A DNA stretch of 64,000 nucleotides from Diadema setosum (lineage: Eukaryota; Echinodermata; Echinoidea; Diadematoida; Diadematidae), in assembly GCF_964275005.1 (NCBI RefSeq), contig NC_092686.1, positions 43,150,333-43,214,332 on the forward strand, written 5' to 3'. Shown one piece after another: positions 45,901-57,900 of the stretch (within the stretch, counting starts at the first letter, position 1; each line of letters starts with the position of its first letter). The notes beneath the pieces are model-generated. The model worked only from the letters and a program-made list of their open reading frames with translations, searched no databases and had not been told where the DNA came from. The translations under genes were made by a program, and so were the position numbers.

Positions 45901-48900
45901 GTGGCCTTGATTGAATTACGGAGGTAAGAGTAGATCTGATGACATTGTGTTGTATTAGGTAGGCCAGTCACTCAAAGTCTTTAGTGAGAGAGAGGTGTCC
46001 TACTTCTCGAGGCATCATAGCACCAAGGTTTGATCGATGAAAAATTCCTTATTTTATACAGTAAATTATAACAATAATAACGATACATTTCATGTTGCAG
46101 ACGAGTCATAGTACTGAATGTACGTGCATAAGGAGAATAAAGCATTATTCTACATGAGACGACGACTTACGTGATCATTAAATCATCATAGAAAACCTTT
46201 ATGTCATCCCATCCTTTTGTTCTGCCTATCAGAAAGGACAAATGAATCTCATTCTAACAATCACTCTAATCACTCTAATCTCGTTCTATCATGAACTACA
46301 GATAAAACATATAAATTTAAAAAAGAGACCCCCAAGATGTTATGATCTACAGATACACGATAGATATTTGAAAAGGACCACAGAACTATAATGGTTATGT
46401 TATTCAAAGCGTTTAAGATCTAGTGGTGAGTCAATACTTCAAAGAGCGGGCCTGGATGTCAATACTTCAAAGAGCTGGCCTGGATGTCGCCGGAATTCTA
46501 AAAATGAACTTCTCAACTCCTCCTTCAGATAAAGCTTGATCTTCATGTCAATACCTTAAACAACGAACATCACGTTCTAAGTATGAAAACTGCGCAGGCA
46601 TGGTGCCAGTCTCGAACGGTCCCAAAACGGGAGTGAACCGGTCGTACATTTAAAAAACGTAATATAAAAGAGACAGCCATACAATGTATGTAACATCTGC
46701 TGTACGTGACACTGAAGTCACAATTACAATTAACAATAAATTTTCAATTCTCGAGACTAGGTGTGCTATATATACAAGTAGGTACAACCTTGACCGTGTT
46801 TTTTCCAAAACAAGCTGCTTCTTAGTTTCCAAACATTTGTTTTACACTTTTACGAAGGAAAACGTTTCAAGGGTAGTGAGAAGGCTAAGATAAAACGCCC
46901 TCGCACTCATCCAGGTCTTTATCTGGACGAGAAAAAGAAGTCCTGGAGGAGGAGGGTACATTGTTTCATCATGACGAAATATACAGACTGCAGACTGGGG
47001 CCAGTGTGTGGTTGTGGAACCTGTTTCTCATGATAGATGAGTAACGGTGACTGGACTTTAGCGATCCCATTTTACTTTCTAGGGGAGATTTGTCTTCTCT
47101 GATTATTGTTGTCACATCAGGGAGGTGAGTCTCACCTCTCTGGTCACTTAAATTGGAGCAGTGTTGTATGCAGACGGTCTTTGCTCACGTACATGAACAG
47201 TGGGCAGAATATTATCTGTCCCAGATAAATCACTGTGATACCCGAGATGAACACACTCCGGAGTTGGAGTAAAAGAAATATCATTCATGTCCTCCCTGGT
47301 TATCTGTCTGTTGAGAGTTACATCAATCACAGCTGTAATCCCAACTGTCATGGCAACAACCAAAGTCTGTTCCAAGCTGATTGGTTGTTACCATGGCAGC
47401 TGAAATCGTAAAAGTAACGTTTTTTCGCGATAATTTTCCTGAACGTCATTTTGCAGAATTCAATTAATTATAACGATCCACTGGAGACTCTAATAGCTGC
47501 TTGACCTGTAAATGGAGAAATGTTTTGCCAACTCGTATCAGTGGATACGTGTAAATGATAATCGCAGGCGAGATTTGGATTACAAACGTGTACATAGATT
47601 ATACACTTGCGTTTAGTGTAAACCTGACAAACAAATAGCATGAAATTAATTGCAGGTGGTTCTGATATCGTTTTGATTACTACATGAGGCAGTGCAAAAA
47701 AAGAATGGATTCAATAAGATATGGAACTTCAGTGCTGAGATATCACCAAGACACTGCTGAGAAAGGAATGTTTAGTAGCATTAAGTTAACAAAGAATTTT
47801 CTAGATGCGAGTTCGTTAATACATGTTCGTATCATTGTATGAATGTTTTCATCATGTTTGATTCATAAAAGTTGTGACTTTTCTTCCTTTTGTTTTTCAT
47901 CGCTCATCACAGTTTCCCTCCCCCACGCATGCCGTCCATGTTCGGAACCCTCTTCGGATCCCTCATCGGCGACAGCTTCGCCATCGCCATCGTTGCCTTC
48001 GCCCTCTCCGTCTCGCTGTCGAAGACCTTCGCCACCCGAAACAACTACGAGATCGATGCCAACCAGGTAATTATTATTAAATGAATGGACAAATATATAA
48101 ACAAATGACTGAAAATACGAGAAGATATGATAAAATTGCTCAGAGGCATAATCTACCATTTGCAGATGAAACAAAACCACAGCTTTAATGCTACAAAATA
48201 GTTCTAAAATGTGAGTTAGGAATAGGAACATACAATGTAAAAATTTGAATCAGTATGATTGATGTAAAGTATTGTTAGATATACGAAATATGAAAAAAAA
48301 AAGTTATAACTAAAATATTTCCAGACTAAACCATCTACAGTTATGGTTTATTGAGAAAATGCATGGTGATATCACTTTATATTTTAGGCGACAAATTTTA
48401 CATAGTCTACGCTTTGTGATACTACTGACCTACACATACATTATATGCATCAAATGTGGTATTTTGAACATTCTTTTTAAATCACTGCTCCCATAGGTGA
48501 ACAGGACCTTTAAGGTGTACATGTCTAATAAAGCACGGACACTGAGTGAAGAAATTATTTAGTTTAATCGTGGAACTGTTGTAGCTCCATGGGTCGATGT
48601 AGGTATTGTCAATAGCAGATGAAAACACAAACAAAACAGAACAACAAAATTCTGGATACACATGAAACTATCTGATTCACCCTTTTACCAAATTTGACTC
48701 TCGTGTACCTTACAAAAATTTTCTTTAGCAATTTATTTTAGTCACACGTGTCTGCGGGGAATCATTGCCTAGAGATTTGAAGACCTATCGTGTATCATTG
48801 ATAAACATTCTGTTGAAAGAAATGACAAGTATTCTGCTGTCTGAGGCGAATAGACATAGAGGAATAGATACAATAGAGCTTGGAAGACAGACAATAAAAA

Positions 48901-51900
48901 AGAGGATCGCTATAAAAGTCGAGTTAAGAAGTTCTGAAAGACATGCCGAAGGACAGGACTAAAATTAATGTAATGAGGACATAAAGATGGAAAATGATAA
49001 AGAGTTGTTACAATTTCATGGCCCTAACTACCTTATGTTATTTTCTAGGATAAGTTTGGCGTTACTGATTCACAGCATCTGCTGTATCGACTCATTCCTT
49101 CTTCTTTCCAAGTCCCCTGCCGGATTTCCTGTTGGAGCATATAATAGCACGTGCGGTTTACAAACTTGCGATACTTTATGAATCATTTATATCAGGAAAT
49201 TTGAAAATTACTGCCATTTTTATCATTCACCGATCTCATACTGTGAAATAAAATGTTCTCTGTATGCGATGTGCTTTTGATAATGAATACAAACGAATGA
49301 CGAAAAAGTAGTGAGCAAACAGAACTAACAGAACTGTGGTGTTTATGGTGTACTCGGTAAAATTTCTTTTGTACACTGGACATGGAATGCATAAAAATCG
49401 ATATAAGCACGCGTTTTCTTTTTCTGCATTGCGTGCGAGTTAAGTCATGTGAACGTAGCACCAGAGTTTACTCTTTTTAATCACATTTTTTTTTTTCTTG
49501 CAGGAAATGTTGTCCTACGGAGTTGCGAACATTGTTTCATCCTTCTTCCATTGCTTCGTCTGCTGTGGCGCCCTTGCGCGTACGTCCATCCAAGAGGCTG
49601 TTGGCGGAAAAACTCAGGTAATTTTTTCTCTGTCTTTATCGTCACATCCACTCTGAATATTACACTAATTAAACGAATAGTGCTTTTTTTGTCTTTCTAG
49701 TAATGAGCCCTGTTATTATTATCGGGGTTTTTTTAAGTTATTTTAACTTGTGAGACTTGTCCGCCTTGCTTACGATCGATACAATTAACCAGACTACTAT
49801 AATTGAATACAGTAATGAGTGACAGGTGCAAGAATATACGAGGGAAAAATCAGAAAACACAGCTCTTCACATGAAAACAATTGTTCAGAAAGGCTCTGCA
49901 AACTCAATAAACTTTAAAGTAAACAATAACAAATACTGTGCACTGAAACTGAAAAAAGGAATTGATACCTCGAAAAGGATACATACACTTGGCATTATGC
50001 GTGGTGCGGATGCAATCGGAAATACAGCACGTAGGTGCCAGGAGAATTCTCGTCGATTAGTGCGCCACCTCTCGATGTGAATCCTTTAATCACAGAAGTC
50101 ATTGCGGTAGCGATACTCGAGTAGTCGTTGGGGAACACAGGGGAAGCTTGGGCAGAGGGAACGACAGGAACATGGATATCCGTCAGGGGAACATCCATCC
50201 TTGGAAAATGTGCTCATCTGAGTTTTTGTGATTAGGGAGGATGTAGACACAATTTACGCTGACTCATTTTTTTTTTCTTCTTCTGGCAATCATCTGAGCG
50301 CGATGATAGCATGTAGCTTAAGACGTGCAATGTGACAAATTGCACTATCTGCACTGCAGTGAATAATTATGTTCGTCAGAAAGTCTTGCAATACTAGTAC
50401 CATCAACCTTCTCCTGTGAAGGGGAGAGTTCACATAAGAGTATATACACACACTACGACAAATTCCATTTGAAATAAATCATTAGTATATGAATGACAAA
50501 ATCTGTAATTGATGTTTGAATCCTTTTCTTCAATCCTCAGTTCTCGGAGTTTTGAATGATTCAGATCATGAAACATTTCTTTTAACCGCTTATAATATAA
50601 CACGATATTAATCTTAGAGATCTTGTTTCGGTTGCAGGTTGTCACTCTGGTGTCTTCTACCATGGTGATGTTTGTGCTTCTCTTCATGGCTCCGTGGTTT
50701 GAACCCCTCCCGAAGGTAAGCCCACACCTCTTTTTAAATAAAAAGAGACCATCCAACCGTATCAACTCAAACAGAGCATTCCACTTCATGGACCTCTCAG
50801 TTCTTTTTTCTCAACTGAAGCATAACTTTGTACTTTTTTGCCAGTATGCATTCTTTTGTTTATCTGTATCATTTATCTTTTTGCAAAGTCGAATGTTTAT
50901 GTTTATGATGTAATTCCAAATTTATTACGCGTTATGTTTTGTTGGAAAAAAGAATGAAAATAAATGAATTGAATTGAATTGAATTGAATTGAATTGAATT
51001 GAATTGAATTGAATTGAATTGAATTGAATTGAATTGAATTAAAGGGACTCACTTAACTTTTAACTATGGAACATTGAGCAAGCACTATAGAATCGTAAAT
51101 CACAACTGAGTCACAGGTTTTGTGGAATCTTACATTTGCTACACTACATTCTATATAGTCAACAGCATATCATCTACTACTTCGCTATTCCGGCCAATCG
51201 AGAAACAAAAGTGAAAATGAAAAAAAAAATGAAAGTTACATTTGCGAAATTTCGTTCATAGTGTCAGGGCCAACAACAACGACGACGACGACGACGACGA
51301 CGACAACAACAACAACATCATCATCAACAACAACATCAACTACAACAACCACAACAACACCATCATCAACAACATCATCATCAATAACAGCGACATCAAG
51401 AACAATGACCACAAATGCAACAACATCAACAACATCATCATCAACAACAACAACAACAACAAAGAATCAGATTACAAGCAAAAATCATCACAAGGGATCG
51501 TATCGATTGACACATTGTTATATTTGCTCTGCCTCTGAACGCTATTGCAAACAAACTTACTTTACTATGACCTAGTTGTAAACAATCCACATCCTGCTAC
51601 ATGTACATCCATTTCTTTGTCATGTTTGCGCTCTCTGTGCACACGGTTTGTGTTGCTTTAATCATGTTTTCTTCTCTTTTGCGCCCCTCCCACATAGGCC
51701 GTTCTTGCTGCTATCATCTGCCAGGGTCTCAAGGGAATGTTCTTGCAATTCAAGGATCTCCACTTCCTCTTCCGATACTCAAAATATGACTTTGTGAGTT
51801 GAAAAAAGGGAGAAGAGATCTAAAGTTTGCGCTAATGTCAAAAAGTGGCAGTAAAAAGACATAATTATTATCTCTTTCTCTGCAATTCTGTACATGAAAA

Positions 51901-54900
51901 CATAATGCTTATTACTCTTTAATTGTTAATCTTTTCATCACTTTATCACTCGCAAAATCAAGTGTTTTGTACGATTTAGGTTTGCTTGATATTAATGTCA
52001 CTTGAGATCACATGCAAAATAACGGTAGTATCTATCGGCTTATGGAGAATGTTGCATTACAGTGGGCGACTTTCGCATATTATGATTGGATATACGAATA
52101 CCTTCACAAATACATTAAAGCGATAGTATGGATTCCTCTAGCAAATTACAGATTATATTAGTAATTAGCGGTAGAATCATTTCTCTCTCTTTTTAAACAA
52201 AATTTAAACACTGAAAACTATTCCATGTCATTTGGCTCCTCGCTGTTGATTTTTCTCGGAGATGACTTTCTATCTATTAATATATTTTACCACCGTAAGT
52301 TGTTGGGGTGTCAAAGTCCTTGATGGCACTCCGAACATGTGCAGAAACTTCATTTAACGCTTGCATTGACCGTTAGTGCTTTGTAGGGTTAAGGGGAGGA
52401 TTACTGCCGTTGAATAAAAGGTCACTATAGTTTATAATTTTTATGTTCAATCTTCTCGAAGGTTATCTGGATCGGCACCTTTAGCGCCGTTGTCTTCATC
52501 GGAGTCGATCTCGGTCTCGGTGTTGGGGTGGTCGTGGCCCTGTTCGTCACCGTGGTCAGAACGCAGACACCACACTTTTCAACCAGAGGCCACATCCCGG
52601 GAACTGAGATGTACAAGAACATTAAACGATACAATACCGTAAGTTGATAAGATGATTAGATTGTGTCATTCCTTGACGCAATTAATGACCTTCGACTCAG
52701 GAAGTAAAATCTGTTCTTGTGTCACTTGCACATTTTTCAGAAGACATACGGTTGCTTCAGTATGGTTTACATGTTAAACCCGTCGTTTCTTTTTTTTTTT
52801 CCTCGAACACTTAGATGAACTAGATGATAAATATAATTTAGCCGTCGTCAAATTTGTCATGCTCTTTTACATACTGTGTCAGCTAGAGACGTGATCATTT
52901 CTATTGATTGTGATGATTGATCAACATAATCATTATTTTTATTTATTTTTTTTTTATTTTTTTGGTCTGGCATTTAATGTCTAGACATACTCGTTTGTTT
53001 CTATATCGCGCCAAAGATTGAAATGGGATTATATTAATCTCCTTAATCCTTCTAAGATAATCTGATTTTCGATTGTCAAAATATAAACCGATATCTGACA
53101 AGTTGCTAGGTTTGTTTGGGTTTTTTAAAGTTAGTTCTTAGCCTTGTTTCCTGCGGTAATCCCCTTGATAATCCATAAGATTCAATCAATCGTACCACAC
53201 TATATCATACGCGTTGATATTCCTGCAATCATTTCCACAATATAAAAATTAGTATAAAACGTGAATCGATGAATAAGTATACCTTTTTGTGTTAGTTAAT
53301 TCCTGTGTTACACGATTGCAGGGCTACGGACCCTGCATCATGATCAATCAACCTAATTGTGTTTACTTCGTTGTAATTAGAGGAGCAATTTTCCTTTTGG
53401 TACATTCATGCTTGTTTTCATTCGAAGTGACGAATATTTCCAACGTACATGTAAGATGCTAAAAGCAAGATTTAAAAAAAAGGAACTAGTCCGAAAGTGT
53501 ATGCGTATACGTTTCTCCATTCCATTTAAGTTTTTCTTTCTTTGTAGTCCAGTTTCATGACAGTGGCATCACTTACAGTTGTCTCATTGAGAGACAATTT
53601 CACATAAATAATAACTGAAGAAAAAGAGCTTTCAAACGCTTTAAATTACAGAAGACACATTTCCTGTAAAGAGGTCAACAGGAATTCACCTAACAACAGC
53701 AAAAACATCGGCCACTACCGCTAATAGTAACAACAATAACAGACATAACATCATCAACAACAAAAAAAGTCAATTACGCGGTTCATTATACCACGAGTCA
53801 ACCTGTTTACTCTTCCCACACTCCGTGTAGGCCAAAGAACACGATCACGTCAAAGTGGTTCAGATGCAGGGCTCGCTGTACTTCGCCAACGCCGAGATGT
53901 TCCGCAACCAGGTGTACGAGGCCGTGGACATCAACCCCGTCAAACTGTTGGTCAAGATCCAAAAAGCGCGCGACAAGGACGCCAAGATCAAGAAGCGATC
54001 GGAGAGCAGCAACGTCCCCATGGACGTGCTCGAGCTCACCGCCACCCACGAGGTGAGCTGTGACATCAGCCTCTTCTTCCACGTCTTTGCAGCACAGATT
54101 CTTGTTAATTTGTTACTCTAATGTGTATTCATGATACCGGTGGTGGTGTAATGTGTATCTTTAACCTATTAAATTGTTGAGTAAGGACTGAAAGACAACC
54201 CACTCCATCGGATGTATTCTGTATACAGATGTCTTTTGGTATACTCTGTGGACAATTACGATAGAATCCAGTGATTACGGTAGACTCAAACAATATGATT
54301 TCAATCACAGAAACATTGAAATTGTAATATTTGTTCGTTCTCAGGTATAGGTTTGCCATTTTGTCAAGAGCTGCCGCAAAGTACATAATCGCACGTAATG
54401 GTTCATACAAAACCTAACTGTCTTCGTCGTGTCGTTTTCCTTGAAAAACAAACAAACAAGCAAACAAATATATTCCTACTATTGACTGACAATGTCGACA
54501 TTATTTGCATGGCCTTATCATCCGTGTAATTCAGGAAACCCTTCGAGAACGAAGCTTGAAAATTAAAGCCATCATCATTGACTGCGGTCACTTCGGTTTC
54601 GTCGATTCGATGGGAGCTAAGACCATGGCATCACTGGTCAGCGACTTCCGGGAAGTTGGCGTGTCCGTTGTCCTTGCCGGCTGCTCCGGTAAGACATCCT
54701 TAATTAGCACCTCCGCAAGCCCCCTACATTGACCTGAATCCTGACGTAACAATATCGGAAATAACAGATTCTTTTAAAGGCTGATAACGTGGCTTGCAAG
54801 CTAGCTTAGCACACATGTTATTCTAGCATGAAAAACACAAATCAGAAACGAATCATGAATGACCTTTTAGCACCACCATTGGCCTCTTGGCAACGCCCGT

Positions 54901-57900
54901 GGTGGTGACGTCACCTCCAACCTGGTACAGTAGGGTGATTCATCTCTGAGCGGTCTTGTGGACGTTCGCTTCCTTTAAATCAAATGAAATGACAAAGCGT
55001 CAAATTGCTACATCTGCAGCCGTTTACATACAAAGGGTTCTCCTATCGTCTCCTGCATGGTCCACGAGTTATTCTCATTGTACCCTCCTCGTCTGTTGCC
55101 TTAGTCCCACGCCCATCAAAATTATAATAATAATGATAATAAGGTCTTATTTATCCAGGGTAGCCTCTTCAGTGATACCGCTGCTCTACCAGAGGGCCCT
55201 GCCATTATTATTACCCTAGCATTGCCAGATACACATTTATACACCTGGGTCGAGAAGGACATTGTGGGTAAAAAGCATCTTGTCCAAGGACGTAAGCACT
55301 GGGCGGGAATCGAACTCGGGTCCTCCGACTGGGAGTCGAGAGTCTTATCCACTATGCCACAGCGCCCCCAATTATCATGATTATGGAAGAATACAACAAA
55401 AAAGGAGAACAGATGTCAGCAGTATTCAAGTAGTTAAGACTTGTTTCCTAGTCCTTACATAATGTACGCATCTTCCTATGGTGTCCTTAACCCTAAAGGG
55501 GCCGGGCTTTTTTGGCTATGCTCAGACCGGGGGGGGGGGGGGGGGGGGGGGCGGATTCCGCCCCCCCCCCCTGAAATCTCGGCCATCGGTGGTGCGATCG
55601 CGATGAAATTTTGCATGCGTGAGACCCGCGTCATAATCTACAAGATTGTGTTATAAGATTTTTTGAAACAATCAATTTCTAATTTTAATTAATTAATTAT
55701 GCAAATTAAGCTCAAGGTGATATTTTAGCTTAATTAAAAGCATTGAGAGTCTAATTTTTGATCTGTAAATCTGTTTTAGCATATTCAACAATTGTACATC
55801 ACAAAAACTTCCAAAACTCATTTCAATTCTTATGTATTTTATTGTTTTCAGAATTTCTTATGTATTTCTTTGTTTTTCAACTTTTGTTTTTTCTTTGTTT
55901 TTTCATTGGAAATTGTCACTGACCACTTTTCTACCATAATTAGCACAAAATTAATCAATGAAAGTGATTAATTGTAAAAATAATCAGGTTTTTATGCCTT
56001 TCATGACAGAGCACTGTTTTCCATAGGAAATGTACACAAAATCACAAAATTGTGCCCGTTTTGGAGCGACATTCCGTTACAAAAATGGGCGTGGCTTCGC
56101 AAAAGTATGCGCGGACGTTGCAAATTTGGTCTCAAAAGTTGCGCGAGACTTGAACGAAGAAAGTCAAGAAGCCTCGCGATGAGGCCTTCTCGCGTTACAG
56201 AATTATAGCGCGAAACGTCGAGGGGGGGGCGGATTCCGCCCCCCCCCCCCCGGCCCTTTTAGGGTTAAATTGTTTTATCTTTCCTGCATCTCCCTACTCG
56301 TTCTGGCAGATATCGTGATCCGGTCCCTGTCTCAACTTAGCACGATCAAGCGAGACTTGTTCTACGTGTCGGTTCACGACGCCTACCTCTCACTCAAGAA
56401 CATGCAGCTGAGGGTAAGATTCTCTCTTTGTTGGCATCAAACCATGGTGTGCAACAAACCATGGTGTGATAGCAATGTTCGTCTGACGACTACTCTAGTA
56501 ACTTATGTCTGTAGTGATGACGGGAGTTTACAGAAAGCGGAAGAAATGTAATTCTTTGAGCTTAAATTAGTCCTTCAAGAATTCACGCTGCCATTGGCAT
56601 CATTTAATGTTATAAAAAGGCAAAGGACGCTTATCAATAATCCATATTTCAGCATGCTCGCAACATGAACCCAGCAACATCTACACACGCATCGTTCACT
56701 TCATAATTGTCATCTGTAGTATTACTAATTTGCTCTTTTCACCCGGAATCCGCCATTTTCCCTTTGAACGCTGAGGGGTTTGATGTATCCGTAATAAAGC
56801 CACCCAGCTTAGTGGGGCCAGACTAAAAAAATACGGTAAAATTCATAGCGATTGTTTGATGGGGGAAATGAATCACGTGAAAGAAGCGGAAAATGGAGCT
56901 GAACGTAGACAGTGACAGAATGGCTGCGACTGACGGCCAGAACACCCTCATCTGTGCCGGGCAGAGTCGGGGGTAATTGCTCCATCCTCCCCCAAGTCGG
57001 GTAGCGAGACTCAACCGCGAGCGGGTTTATGCTGGAAATGAGAGGCAATTTCCCCCAGTCACCCAATCATGTCTAATGATTAGGGCCGAAGCTCCCTTCT
57101 TAGATTAAACTGCCATATCACCTATTACTCCGTCGAAAGATATAATCTAATTCACATTTTCCAATATCTGTTTTCTCCTTGAACTTTTCGCAATTATTTA
57201 CCCGTCTTGATTAGTGACTGTCTTGGGGCGATGGTTACACAGGAAGAAAACTGCTTCCCTCATCCCTTTAACCCAACCAATAGAATACCTGACGTTATCA
57301 TTTTTTGTAGGTCAATCTACCCCCTTTTTTAATTGAGGAGGTGGGAATGCATCGATTTTTTTTTTGCACATTTATAATTTTGTAACTGGTGGGATCCACA
57401 ATCTGCAAGATTTGCTTTTTTAGCGAGTCCCCCATCTCCATGCTCAAATTATTTATCACTCAAATGTTTCACTTTTTTAATTCTCATATAATGGTTATGG
57501 TTGACATCTCTTTCCTTTTTACGTACATTGTGTTATTGATTATGTCAAGATAGAAAAAGAGAATACACTTGAACATGAGCAAATGAAGTGAAACTACTTG
57601 GAATAATTTTATGATTTTCTTGAATTATTCATTCCTATTTATGCGGTATACCACTGTCACAAAATCAGTATCATGTTGAAGATATTTTCTAAATGATCCA
57701 GGTGTTCAAACTATATCAATCCCTCTTAACCCATGTTAAACTGTGAAAAGATCAATGCCATATACTGCGGCTGGAATCGGGTGAGAATGATAAGGGCGTT
57801 AAATTATCACTAACCCACGGTGTTCGAGGCAACTTAACGCCTTTCCCCATTCTCAACCGACGAACTATTGTGTATTTCAAATCTGATAGAAATCACCTTC

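Noticed and set aside
47148-47375. Minus-strand open frame of 75 codons in SLC26 intron 7
   Set aside because: The amino-acid composition looks protein-like, but I recognise no family and see no convincing splice context or neighbouring exons.
51242-51575. Asn-rich and Thr-rich open frames
   Set aside because: Translation of a CAA/CGA/CAT trinucleotide tract in an intron.
55300-55369. tRNA gene on the minus strand
   Set aside because: It is the tRNA-derived head of a complete SINE with body and tail.
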